Shown here: piece after piece, positions 1 through 8,333 of the stretch
Position numbering within the stretch: position 1 is the first letter of the stretch
Layout: each line of letters opens with the position of its first letter
Assembly: GCA_937931645.1 (NCBI GenBank)
Contig: CALHAR010000002.1
Coordinates: 124,001 to 188,000 of the forward strand
DNA: 64,000 bases
Source: an uncultured Alphaproteobacteria bacterium
GTDB lineage: Bacteria; Pseudomonadota; Alphaproteobacteria; Micavibrionales; Micavibrionaceae
Reading direction: 5' to 3'
Notes under the pieces: generated by a model
The model's database searches: none
Told to the model about the DNA's origin: nothing
What the model saw: only the letters and a program-made list of their open reading frames with translations
Program-made: the position numbers and the translations under genes

Positions 1-125
1 TTCAGGAAAAAACATCGGAATTGTCTTTACAGGTAAACCTTCAGAACAGGCAAGAAGGTTTTGTTAAACAAAAAGAACGTGCCTTGAGACATGTTCAGGA
101 TAGGATTAATCGGCTAGGGTGCTAA
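1..125 (+). CDS. C-terminus of a gene entering from the left, probably phage
   Basis: The frame from base 3 to a TAA at 123-125 is open and gives 40 residues rich in Gln, Glu, Arg and Lys, consistent with an amphipathic helix or coiled coil. It runs in the same direction as the phage late genes. Its last 20 bases overlap the 3' end of a leftward gene. The start lies outside the window, so no function is assigned. With only 41 codons visible, the reading frame itself is probable rather than certain. Confidence 0.5.
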   Translation, partial: QEKTSELSLQVNLQNRQEGFVKQKERALRHVQDRINRLGC

Positions 126-771
126 CTTCGTTAAATGGAGTGCCATCGAAAACCTGAATGTAATTCAAATGATCGGGAAGTTGGTTTCTGATCATTCTAA
201 ATTTTGTGAAGCTTTCACGGCTTTGTTCTACAATGGTAGGAATTTCATTATAATCATCGTCGAGATACTCATGTGTTGCTCTTATGTAAGCATTATAATA
301 AAAATGCATTGCGCTTAAGGTGTTGTAATCAAAACCTTGTGCTTTCTTTTTGTATTGATCGCCTGTATTGATAAGTTCGCTAATGCTATATGAGCAATAA
401 GATTTTAAATTTTCTTTTGCCTCTGTTTTAAAAAGAAGAAGATGATATTCTGCATAGTCTTTTTCTATTCTTTCAGAGCAATCTTTATGTGTGTAGATAT
501 CCCAATAAGACATAAGGAAATAGCTTAGATATAAATCAAATGATTGTTGCGCATCGTAATTGTGTGATTTTTTATCACCATATTTTTTAGATAAATCAAT
601 AATGGCATGGTGGTAGACCGATCTTGTCGTATAGCGCGGATCCATATCCAGCTTCAACTCTAACTCTTTGCTTGGCAAGGCAGTATTATGTGTGGGCGAT
701 ACAATAAAAATGCCTAAGGCAACGGCAGCAGTGACAATAACAACAAGAGAAATATAAATAATTTTTTTCAT
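106..771 (-). CDS. Membrane-anchored or secreted protein of unknown function (prophage cargo candidate)
   Basis: The 221-residue product starts with a short basic stretch and one hydrophobic segment (about residues 4-25), so it is a signal anchor or uncleaved signal peptide. The rest is a soluble, Tyr- and Asp-rich, probably helical domain with a few cysteines. I recognise no family. It lies on the opposite strand to the surrounding phage genes, and its start is only 20 bases from the start of the tail gene at 792, so its promoter must lie within or beside that gene. The position suggests a moron-type cargo gene. No clear ribosome binding site is seen. Confidence 0.65.
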   Translation of the reverse strand: MKKIIYISLVVIVTAAVALGIFIVSPTHNTALPSKELELKLDMDPRYTTRSVYHHAIIDLSKKYGDKKSHNYDAQQSFDLYLSYFLMSYWDIYTHKDCSERIEKDYAEYHLLLFKTEAKENLKSYCSYSISELINTGDQYKKKAQGFDYNTLSAMHFYYNAYIRATHEYLDDDYNEIPTIVEQSRESFTKFRMIRNQLPDHLNYIQVFDGTPFNEVSTLAD

Positions 772-791
772 ATTAATAAAAGGATAGGTTA

Positions 792-2690
792 ATGACCAGA
801 GTAAGACAAGTTAAAAGTAATTTCACCGCAGGGGAGATTTCTCAAGAATTATTGGGACGTGGGGATTTGGTTGCCTACCAAAATGGTGCGGCGAAATTAA
901 GAAATTTATTTATTCATCCAACGGGCGGTGTAACGCGGCGTGATGGCCTGCGTTATATTGATAGCATTAGCGGCAATGGTCGTCTTATTCCGTTTGAATT
1001 TAATGCGCAGCAAACCTATTTGCTAGTTTTAACAAGCAACCAAATTGATATTTATTTTAATGATGTAAAAATTTCAACATTAAGCAGCCCATGGCCTGCA
1101 AATGATATTAATCAGGTGGTTTGGACGCAAAGTGCAGACACATTGTTATTGGTTCACCCTGATTATCCACCTAAAACATTAGTTAGAAACGGCTTAGAGC
1201 AGTTTGTTTTGGAGGACTGGGTGTTTTTCGCGGACGATAATATTATTTACCAACCTTTTTATAAATTTGCAGATAGTAGTGTGACGCTGACTCCCAGTGG
1301 TACGACAGGGAATATTACTTTAACCGCTTCAAGTGATATTTTTTCTCCGGGGCATGCAGGTACAAGATTACAAGTTGCTGGCAAACAAGTTGAGATTAAT
1401 AGTTATGACTCTCCTACGGTTGTCAGTGTAACTGTGATTGAAGATTTACCAGATGCAAGTTCAACGATTGATTGGTTTGAGCAAGCTTACTCTGCCGTTC
1501 GAGGGTATCCAACTACAGTGACCTTCCATCAAGATCGTTTGGTTATTGGTGGGTCGCGTGATTTACCAAACCGCCTTTGGTTCTCTAAATCAGGTGACTT
1601 GTTTAATTTTGATTTGGGGACAGGACTTGATGATGAAGGAATTGAATTTGCTATTTTATCGGATCAGGTTAATGCCATTCGTGGTGTTTTTTCTGGTCGT
1701 CATTTGCAAATATTTACAAGTGGCGCGGAATGGATTGTAACAGGTACACCTTTAACCCCAACTAGTGTTCAGCTTAACCGTCAAACGCGCGTCGGGTCGG
1801 TAATTAATCGTTATGTGCCACCTGTAACGGTGGATGGGGCAACGGTTTTTGTCGCGGAGAATAGCCAAGAAATACGAGAGTTTCTTTATACAGATATTGA
1901 GCAAGCTTATACTGCTATTGATTTAGCATTGGCCTCACGCCATATCCCTAATAACATTATTGATCAAGATTACGATCAATATCGTCGCCTTATTTTTGCG
2001 GTACGTGCCGATGGAAAATTTGCAACGATGACGTTTTATCGGGCAGAGCGCGTTCGCGCTTGGACGCTTCATGAAACCGACGGTCATGTTCATTCTATTA
2101 GTGTCGTTGGACAAAACGCATATTTATTGGTTGAACGTGATGGCGTATTTCAGATTGAGAAATTTGACGACACTGTTCAGTTGGACTCTACGTTAAGTGG
2201 TGAATCTGCTTTGGCAAAAGCAACATGGAGCGGGCTTAGTCATTTAGAAGGTAAACAGGTCACTGTCGTCGCAGATGATGTTGCTTTGGATGACACGTAT
2301 CTTGTGACAGATGGTTCTATCACACTTAATAGTGCGGTTAATAAAGTTATTGTAGGGCTGTCTTATATGCATATTTTGGAGCCTCTACCTTTGGCACTTA
2401 ATGAAGGGTCGGCAGGGCGAAAAATAAGGTTAATTGAAGGTATATTCCGTGTTTATAAAACCCAAGCTTTACGCCTTGATGTGGGGCAGGGGTTAAAAGA
2501 TGTTCCCCTAAAACAGTTTGGTGAAGATGAGATATTAAATGCACCACCATTAGCGATAAGCGGTGATGTTCGCGTTAGGGGGTTGGGGTGGTTGAAAGAT
2601 GGAACTGAAAGTTTTTGGCAGATAGCACAAGACTTACCTTATAAATTCACGCTTCTCTCTGCAGCCGTTGAAATAAAAGTTAACGATTAG
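792..2690 (+). CDS. Podovirus tail protein (tail nozzle/hub-like)
   Basis: The 632-residue product begins with the pattern NFTAGEIS...GRGDL...Y.NG...L.N....P.GG.TRR.G. This is a hallmark of a large tail protein found next to internal virion proteins in many short-tailed phages. The rest is beta-rich, as expected of a tail component. It sits where T7 carries tail tubular protein B (gp12), but I see no direct sequence likeness to gp12, so the role is inferred from family pattern and position. An AGGATAGG-like ribosome binding site precedes the ATG. The start is 20 bases from that of a divergent cargo gene. Confidence 0.75.
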   Translation: MTRVRQVKSNFTAGEISQELLGRGDLVAYQNGAAKLRNLFIHPTGGVTRRDGLRYIDSISGNGRLIPFEFNAQQTYLLVLTSNQIDIYFNDVKISTLSSPWPANDINQVVWTQSADTLLLVHPDYPPKTLVRNGLEQFVLEDWVFFADDNIIYQPFYKFADSSVTLTPSGTTGNITLTASSDIFSPGHAGTRLQVAGKQVEINSYDSPTVVSVTVIEDLPDASSTIDWFEQAYSAVRGYPTTVTFHQDRLVIGGSRDLPNRLWFSKSGDLFNFDLGTGLDDEGIEFAILSDQVNAIRGVFSGRHLQIFTSGAEWIVTGTPLTPTSVQLNRQTRVGSVINRYVPPVTVDGATVFVAENSQEIREFLYTDIEQAYTAIDLALASRHIPNNIIDQDYDQYRRLIFAVRADGKFATMTFYRAERVRAWTLHETDGHVHSISVVGQNAYLLVERDGVFQIEKFDDTVQLDSTLSGESALAKATWSGLSHLEGKQVTVVADDVALDDTYLVTDGSITLNSAVNKVIVGLSYMHILEPLPLALNEGSAGRKIRLIEGIFRVYKTQALRLDVGQGLKDVPLKQFGEDEILNAPPLAISGDVRVRGLGWLKDGTESFWQIAQDLPYKFTLLSAAVEIKVND

Positions 2691-2716
2691 AAAGTAAGAA
2701 ACAGAAGGAAAGAAAA

Positions 2717-2962
2717 ATGTCTGATATTTTAAAAAATGGAAGAAAATTTTTAAAACGAGGAGAAAAAATAGAAGATTTTTCAAATAATCTCAACGAACGT
2801 ACAAAAACCCGCTATAGAGAAGAAGAGGAAAGGCGTTTAAAACTTTTGAAAGAAAATCAGGAGGAGTATGTACGTGAACTTTCCCGACAAAAGGGGAGCA
2901 GTATTCCAAATTTTATAGAAGATGTTAAAGGTGCTCTGAAAGATACATTTTTTGAAGAATAA
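2717..2962 (+). CDS. Small charged phage protein, function unknown
   Basis: The 81-residue product is rich in Lys, Glu and Arg and has a long predicted helix (about residues 15-60), suggesting a coiled coil. It follows the tail gene by 26 bases and has a strong GAAGGAAAG ribosome binding site, so it is likely translated with the late operon. A virion or assembly role is possible from position only. Confidence 0.6.
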   Translation: MSDILKNGRKFLKRGEKIEDFSNNLNERTKTRYREEEERRLKLLKENQEEYVRELSRQKGSSIPNFIEDVKGALKDTFFEE

Positions 2963-2980
2963 ACGTTGTGGTTGCAGGTA

Positions 2981-3412
2981 TTATCTATCTTGAATATCCT
3001 TTGTACAGTTTTTGCTCACAATAATAATAAGCATGGCGATGAGGAAAAACCATCCCCCATACAGCAATAGAAGATATAATTCAGGTGGAATATATATGAT
3101 AAAATCAGAAATTTCTCTGTGTAAATAGCTGATATATACTGTTAAAGCAGCAAAGGCATAAAACAAAGAAGGTATTCCAGTAAGTTTTGAACGAATACAT
3201 ATGACGGTCGTGGATAATAAAAGGAAAAATGTAAAACTAGTTATTTGCAGTGCCAACCCGATATAAATAGAAAAACTGTTTCTATCAAAAACCATGAATT
3301 CCCAGACGGGGTGGAGAGTGATTGAAGTTGTTATACATCCTAAAACTAACAGAACTGTGTACAGCCTGCTTCGGGCAATGAGGTATAGAGACTTTTTGAT
3401 TTTACCGAGCAT
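2981..3412 (-). CDS. Small integral membrane protein of unknown function (prophage cargo candidate)
   Basis: The 143-residue product has about four hydrophobic segments (roughly residues 16-33, 46-70, 80-95 and 110-132) with short basic loops and no recognised motif. It is encoded opposite to the phage late genes, between the 81-residue protein and the internal virion-like protein. A superinfection-exclusion or other lysogenic-conversion role is possible but only inferred from membrane topology and location. Confidence 0.6.
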   Translation of the reverse strand: MLGKIKKSLYLIARSRLYTVLLVLGCITTSITLHPVWEFMVFDRNSFSIYIGLALQITSFTFFLLLSTTVICIRSKLTGIPSLFYAFAALTVYISYLHREISDFIIYIPPELYLLLLYGGWFFLIAMLIIIVSKNCTKDIQDR

Positions 3413-3486
3413 ACCTGAATCTTAACATTGTAAGAATAGAATGACCAACAACAAATCAATTAATAATCAATATAAAGGAGAAAAAT

Positions 3487-3999
3487 ATGGCGAGTATTAT
3501 ACCAGTCGCAACGCAAGCTTTAGCATTGTTTGAAACAGTCAATACAGTTGCGAATGTATTTGATAATTCAAAAGAGAGGTCGCAACAGCAAGCCTTACAG
3601 CAATTGCAACAACAGCAAGGCTTACAACAACAGCAATCTGCAGAAGATGCCGCATTAAATAGGCAAGAGATCCAAGTTCAGGCAGAGAGAGCGGAAACTG
3701 AAAGGCGCAACGCTTTGAAACGTGCGGTGGCTAGGCAACGGGCGCAATTTGGGGCGAGTGGTGTTGGCTCAAGTGGCGGTTCATCAGAAGCAGTTTTACT
3801 AGACTTGTTTGAAGAATCTGATGAGGAGCGTATCTCTAGAGAACAATTAGACCAACTGCGTAACCAGTCTATTGACCAAAATTTATTACAGCAAAATAGC
3901 GTTAATACCTTAAGAAGAACACAACTTGCTGAGCGGCAACGTCTTTTAAATAACTCATCAACACTTGATGATGTCAGTAAATTATTAAGTGTGTTTTAA
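3487..3999 (+). CDS. Internal virion-like protein, gp14-like by position
   Basis: The 170-residue product has a mildly hydrophobic N-terminus, then a Gln-dominated coiled-coil stretch (about residues 36-60), a charged helix, and a Gly/Ser-rich motif (FGASGVGSSGGSSEAVL, about residues 88-104). That combination is typical of small core or ejection proteins of podophages, where the N-terminal region inserts in membrane during DNA ejection. It lies between the tail protein and the tailspike, matching T7 gene 14. A strong AAGGAG site precedes the ATG. No gp15- or gp16-sized partner follows, which is unusual for a T7-type core. Confidence 0.6.
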   Translation: MASIIPVATQALALFETVNTVANVFDNSKERSQQQALQQLQQQQGLQQQQSAEDAALNRQEIQVQAERAETERRNALKRAVARQRAQFGASGVGSSGGSSEAVLLDLFEESDEERISREQLDQLRNQSIDQNLLQQNSVNTLRRTQLAERQRLLNNSSTLDDVSKLLSVF

Positions 4000-4056
4000 G
4001 GTAATGACCACACTTAACTATTAAATATTTCTCAATAATAAAATAAGGATTTTTCA

Positions 4057-6078
4057 ATGATCGAGCATATTAAAATGCCGGATATAAGCCCGCTTGTGCG
4101 CTATGTTACTAACGGAATAGAAACTAGTTTTGCTTACACATTCCCTATCTTTGCTAGTGAAGATTTGCATGTATATTTTGACGGCGCAGAACAATTTAGC
4201 GGGTTTGATATAACAGATGTCGGACAAACTGCAGGCGGGTATATTACCTTTGATGAACCACCAGTAAGTGGAATAGTTTTAACCTTAGAACGACGCCTCC
4301 CATTAGAGCGCGTCACAGATTTCCTTGAAGGGGGGGATTTTAGCGCGCAAGCCATTAATAATGAGCTTGATTACCTCACTGCCTCTATTCAACAAATCAA
4401 TCGTGATTTATCGCCGATGTTACGTTACAACGACCATGAGCTAGCGGGAAATGTTGATTTACCAACACGGGATCAACGGGCGGGTAAGGCGTTGGGCTTT
4501 GATGGTAATGGTGACCCTATTCCTGTCTCTCTTGCGGGGGCTATGGCCGCGCCAGATTATACGGCTTCGGGTATAGGGGCGGTAACACGCACAACGGATG
4601 ATAAATTCAAAGATACAATTTCGATTAAAGATTTTGGTGCGAAAGGCGATGGTTTAACCGATGATACCTTGGCTATTCAGCAAGCTTTAACCGCACATAA
4701 CGGTGTGTTTATTCCTGAAGGTGTTTATTTAACGAGTGCGCCTATCACAATTGCGGCAGGGCAAACGTTACGTGGGTCAGGTCATATGTCTGTTTTACGA
4801 GCGCAGGATAAAAGTTTTAACGTGATTGAAGTGGTAGAGGATTACGCAACACTTTCGCATTTTCAAATTGAAAATGGGGATATTGGTATTAAGTTATTTG
4901 GCCGCGACCGTCCTTGCGTTCAAAATTCTATTACAGATATTGTTATCCGCAGGTCAAATACAGGGGTTCAGCTTGATGGTTATAACGATACTAACAAGCC
5001 TTGCTATTGGAATAATTTTGACCGTGTTTTGGTTGAACAGCCTGCGGTTAATGGTTTTCACTTAACACGCACAGGGGCGGGGGATACGCCTAACGCTAAT
5101 AAATTTCATGCCTGTCGCGCTTATTCATTAGGGGCGGATATCAGTAATGCGGGTTTTTATATTGAACAAGGCCGCTTTAATAACTCCTTTATTGATTGTG
5201 AAGCCAATGTTCATGGGACGGCGCAGGGGTGTTTCATCGTTGGGGCGAACTCAGATAAAACATTATTCATTAATCCCTATGCGGAAAGCTATAACCAGGT
5301 TCCAAATATTAAACTTGAAAATGGGTCCATAGAAACTTCAATCCATAATTTATTATCGGTTAGTGATGGTGCCTCAATTTTTGATTTATCAGGCGGTGAA
5401 TATACCGCTTATAATTCAGGGTTTCCTAACAAGAACCGGTTGCAAAAAACAACGGTTACGGACATGAACGCAACTTTACAGCGTTATGATACAGAGTTTA
5501 TAGATGCTAGCGGATCTATCACTCTTGATACCTCACATTCGGTGCATTTGATCTCCTCTTTTGGTGGGGCGTTAACGGTCAATCTTCCTGAAGCCTCAAC
5601 TGCGGTTGGCGTGATGATGGTGGTGAAGAAAATAGATTCGTCTAAGAATGTTATTACCATCGCTGAAGATAATGGTAATGGCCCAGACAGTCGTAATTAC
5701 TTTTTGGGAAGTGAAAATGACTACGCCATGATGATCTCCAATGGTGCGGAATGGTTTGTTATTGCGTCTAACCGTTCGGCGGGGAATACGAGATTTTTTG
5801 ATGGTTCTGGTATTTATGATGTTGATATGGCCGTTGATACATACCTTCTATCCAGCTTCGGTGGCGCGTTAGAAGCGCGCCTACCGCCGGCCAATGCGCC
5901 CGAGGCTGTGGGGCGTACCATCACATTAAAAAAGACAGATGTCTCTTCAAACTTAATAACAATTAGCGAGCTAGGCGGTAGCGGTCCCGATGGTTTTAAT
6001 CAACCGCTTGCCTCTCAACATAATGCCATCACCATCGTTTCTGATGGTGGGCAATGGTACATTATAGGAAAATTTTAA
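4057..6078 (+). CDS. Phage tailspike/tail fibre with pectate-lyase-type beta-helix
   Basis: The 673-residue product has three parts. Residues about 8-130 resemble the N-terminal particle-binding domain of T7-type tail fibres (Y.T.G....F.Y.FP.F....L.V...G). Next comes a glycan-lyase-type entry (IKDFGAKGDGLTDDTLAIQQAL, shown here as a motif at about residues 190-212) followed by a right-handed beta-helix region to about residue 450. The C-terminal part holds two related segments of roughly 80 residues (each with SSFGGAL and a later ITI..NG.GPD-like stretch), probably trimerisation or receptor-binding modules. It should bind and perhaps depolymerise a surface polysaccharide. An ATAAGGAT ribosome site precedes the start. 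Confidence 0.8.
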   Translation: MIEHIKMPDISPLVRYVTNGIETSFAYTFPIFASEDLHVYFDGAEQFSGFDITDVGQTAGGYITFDEPPVSGIVLTLERRLPLERVTDFLEGGDFSAQAINNELDYLTASIQQINRDLSPMLRYNDHELAGNVDLPTRDQRAGKALGFDGNGDPIPVSLAGAMAAPDYTASGIGAVTRTTDDKFKDTISIKDFGAKGDGLTDDTLAIQQALTAHNGVFIPEGVYLTSAPITIAAGQTLRGSGHMSVLRAQDKSFNVIEVVEDYATLSHFQIENGDIGIKLFGRDRPCVQNSITDIVIRRSNTGVQLDGYNDTNKPCYWNNFDRVLVEQPAVNGFHLTRTGAGDTPNANKFHACRAYSLGADISNAGFYIEQGRFNNSFIDCEANVHGTAQGCFIVGANSDKTLFINPYAESYNQVPNIKLENGSIETSIHNLLSVSDGASIFDLSGGEYTAYNSGFPNKNRLQKTTVTDMNATLQRYDTEFIDASGSITLDTSHSVHLISSFGGALTVNLPEASTAVGVMMVVKKIDSSKNVITIAEDNGNGPDSRNYFLGSENDYAMMISNGAEWFVIASNRSAGNTRFFDGSGIYDVDMAVDTYLLSSFGGALEARLPPANAPEAVGRTITLKKTDVSSNLITISELGGSGPDGFNQPLASQHNAITIVSDGGQWYIIGKF

Positions 6079-6079
6079 A

Positions 6080-6385
6080 ATGACAAAAAAAACAAAAGAA
6101 GACATGAAACTTTATTTCGAAGCATTTTTACCTGATGCCATTAGTGATATTTTAGAGTCTTGTCAAAAATTTTTAAGTAATAAAAACCCAGAAGAATCCA
6201 AAGATTTTTTAGAGTTTAATAAGGCCTGCAAGGCCGCTTTATCGAACCTTGAACAACTTTTTAAACTTTATAAAGAGTCAGAAATACAAGATGATAAAGG
6301 TCTTTCTCATGAAGCGTTAGACCGTCTTTATAAAAAATCACATGACCGTATAGGAGGTCATAAGACGCCTATCAAAAAAGATTAA
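6080..6385 (+). CDS. Small phage protein; small-terminase candidate by position
   Basis: The 101-residue, helix-rich, strongly charged product starts one base after the tailspike stop codon, so the two are probably translationally coupled. It directly precedes the large terminase gene, the place held in T7 by the small terminase subunit (gp18, of similar size). I see no diagnostic DNA-binding motif, so the terminase call is inference from order and length. Confidence 0.45.
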   Translation: MTKKTKEDMKLYFEAFLPDAISDILESCQKFLSNKNPEESKDFLEFNKACKAALSNLEQLFKLYKESEIQDDKGLSHEALDRLYKKSHDRIGGHKTPIKKD

Positions 6386-6432
6386 AAATCAACTTATTGA
6401 AAAAATAATTTTTATTTTATCAATATATAGAA

Positions 6433-6449
6433 ATGGACCCCCCCCCTTG
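6433..6449 (+). other. Nine-cytosine tract at the terminase start
   Basis: An ATG at 6433 is followed by GA and nine consecutive C, then TTG at 6447. With nine C the ATG frame stops after 14 codons, while the terminase frame can only begin at the TTG or at rarer codons upstream. With ten C (or seven) the ATG would read straight into the terminase. This is either a real contingency tract, a natural or assembly one-base error, or an ordinary TTG start. Confidence 0.7.
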
Positions 6450-7934
6450 GAAAACAAAGATTTTAGGATATTTTTAGACATATGGAACGATACACAAAAC
6501 CTCACAACGCCTTCTATTCACCTAGATATGGCCGACTGGTTGCAGACATGCTACTTGACTGGAGAAAAGCGTCTTCTGTTGATGGCTTTTCGGGCAAGCG
6601 GCAAGTCAACATTGGTCGGACTCTTTTCGGCGTGGCTACTGTGGCAGGATCAGGATTTGCGTATCCTCGTATTGGCGGCGGACACATCTCTGGCTTCCAA
6701 AATGGTGCGAAACATCAGGAAAATAATAGAGAAGCATCCTTTAACGGTGCATCTGAAACCTGCTAAATTAGATCAATGGGCGTCAGACCGCTTCACCATT
6801 AACCGTACAAAAGAATTGCGTGACCCGTCTGTATTGGCGGCGGGGGTAACGACGAATATTACTGGCTGTCGAGCTGACTTTATTATTTATGATGATGTTG
6901 AGGTGCCCAATACATCCGATTCAGTTGAAAAACGACAAAGCCTGCGTGATAGATTGAATGAAAGTAATTTTATTTTAGTACCGAAAGGAAACCAGCTTTA
7001 TATCGGTACACCGCATAGTTACTTTTCAATTTATGCCGATAAGCCTCGTATTGAAATAGATGAAAAAGATATCTTTTTATTAGATTTTAAAAGATACAAA
7101 AAACCAGTGCTGAATAAAAAGAACGAAAGCACGTGGCCAGAAAAATACTCTAAGGATGATATTGACCTCTTAAAACAACAGGCTGGCCCTAATAAGTTTG
7201 CATCGCAGATGATGTTAGAGCCTATGAATGTTTTAGAAGGCCGTCTTGACCATGACTTGTTGAATTTTTACGAAGATGATTTGATATATTCAGAGGCACA
7301 ACAACAACCACAACTGAACCTGATGGAGAGTAAGATTGTGTCCTGTAGTGCGTGGTGGGATCCTTCTTTTGGTAGTGCAAAAGGTGACCATAGCGTTCTG
7401 GCGGTTATATTCACAGATGAAGAGGGGCATTATTATCTGCACCACATCTCTTATATAAAAGTGAAGGCAAAAGGTACTGAAGATGAGGCAAGCTTGCAAT
7501 GTCAAATTGTGGCCGATATTGCAAAAGAGTTTCATGTCCCGTCTATTGCGATTGAAATAAATGGTTTAGGTAAGTTTTTGCCGGCTATTTTACGGCGTGA
7601 GTTAGCGGTTAAAAATATTCCGTGCGCTGTTATTGAAAAAAACAGCCATAAGGCAAAGCATATCAGGATATTAGAAGCCTTTGATGCCGTCCTCGCCGCG
7701 CGGGCATTATCGGTGCATGAGAGTGTTAAAAAAACGCCCTTCTTATTAGAGATGATGGAATGGCAACCGAGTAAAAAGAACAGCAAAGATGATGGTCTTG
7801 ATGCGGTTGCGGGGGCGCTTTCGTTAGAACCTGTTCGTATTAAGCGCGCCTACAGCACTATGGGTAAGAAATGGTGTAGCCATAGGCAAGGGTATGGCAG
7901 GGGACATCAAGCAAAAACAGATTTTGACGTTTAA
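6447..7934 (+). CDS. terL: Phage terminase large subunit
   Basis: This is the packaging motor ATPase and headful nuclease. The 495-residue product has a Walker A motif FRASGKST (about residues 48-55), Walker B DFIIYDDVE (about 144-152), and nuclease-domain acids: WDPSFG..KGD near residue 305, AIEINGLG near 370 and DDGLDAVAGA near 452. Length suits TerL. The N-terminus is uncertain: the frame starts with TTG directly after a nine-C tract, and the only nearby ATG is out of frame by one base. It follows the small-terminase candidate, as in T7. A pair of hairpin repeats begins three bases after its stop. Confidence 0.88.
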   Translation: MENKDFRIFLDIWNDTQNLTTPSIHLDMADWLQTCYLTGEKRLLLMAFRASGKSTLVGLFSAWLLWQDQDLRILVLAADTSLASKMVRNIRKIIEKHPLTVHLKPAKLDQWASDRFTINRTKELRDPSVLAAGVTTNITGCRADFIIYDDVEVPNTSDSVEKRQSLRDRLNESNFILVPKGNQLYIGTPHSYFSIYADKPRIEIDEKDIFLLDFKRYKKPVLNKKNESTWPEKYSKDDIDLLKQQAGPNKFASQMMLEPMNVLEGRLDHDLLNFYEDDLIYSEAQQQPQLNLMESKIVSCSAWWDPSFGSAKGDHSVLAVIFTDEEGHYYLHHISYIKVKAKGTEDEASLQCQIVADIAKEFHVPSIAIEINGLGKFLPAILRRELAVKNIPCAVIEKNSHKAKHIRILEAFDAVLAARALSVHESVKKTPFLLEMMEWQPSKKNSKDDGLDAVAGALSLEPVRIKRAYSTMGKKWCSHRQGYGRGHQAKTDFDV

Positions 7935-7936
7935 AT

Positions 7937-7999
7937 ACCGTAGGCGGCTTGCCGCCCTGAGGTAGAAATATAACCGTAGACGGCTTGCCGTCTTGAGGC
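7937..7999 (+). repeat. Tandem pair of GTA-stem-TT-stem-CTGAG hairpin repeats
   Basis: Two 27-base copies lie 9 bases apart (7937-7963 and 7973-7999). Each reads ACC GTA, a 6-bp stem, TT, the stem complement, then YTGAG. The stems differ but both pair perfectly: GGCGGC with GCCGCC, and GACGGC with GCCGTC. Related copies occur at 8838, 8892, 22741, 28367 and 28403. They fill the gap between terL and the next small gene. They could act as transcript-processing or attenuation hairpins, or be miniature mobile repeats; there is no T-run after them. Confidence 0.75.
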
Positions 8000-8019
8000 A
8001 TAATATAAAGGATAACAAC

Positions 8020-8292
8020 ATGGATTTTCACCAATTTTCACTGGATGACTGGGTTACTGTCATTCTTATTATCGCACAGGCGGGGATTATTTATTACCGC
8101 CTTAAAAAAGTTGAACAGCAAACAGAAGAGTTTAACTCACTCTTTATTGAATTTGCGGTTCATAAAAATTCCTTCAAACATTTAAAACATGAATTTGAAA
8201 AGCAATCTTTGCGTATAGAAACCATTATACAACGCCTTGATAACAGGCTCTTAGGGATTGAAACTTACGCGTTATCAAAAGAAAAAATTTAA
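8020..8292 (+). CDS. Small single-pass membrane protein in the phage lysis region
   Basis: The 90-residue product has one hydrophobic segment (about residues 11-29) followed by a charged coiled-coil-like tail. The ATG at 8020 is chosen over the upstream in-frame ATG at 7993 because it has an AAAGGATAA ribosome site and because the upstream one lies inside a hairpin repeat. Its place between terminase and endolysin, and its topology, fit a pinholin, spanin-like or other lysis accessory protein; the exact role is not determined. Confidence 0.55.
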   Translation: MDFHQFSLDDWVTVILIIAQAGIIYYRLKKVEQQTEEFNSLFIEFAVHKNSFKHLKHEFEKQSLRIETIIQRLDNRLLGIETYALSKEKI

Positions 8293-8333
8293 ACTTATCT
8301 AAATTTATACCATTAATAAGAAAGGAAACTCAT

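Noticed and set aside
7824-8021. Leftward open frame over the hairpin repeats after terL
   Set aside because: It is antisense to terL and built of the palindromic repeats.
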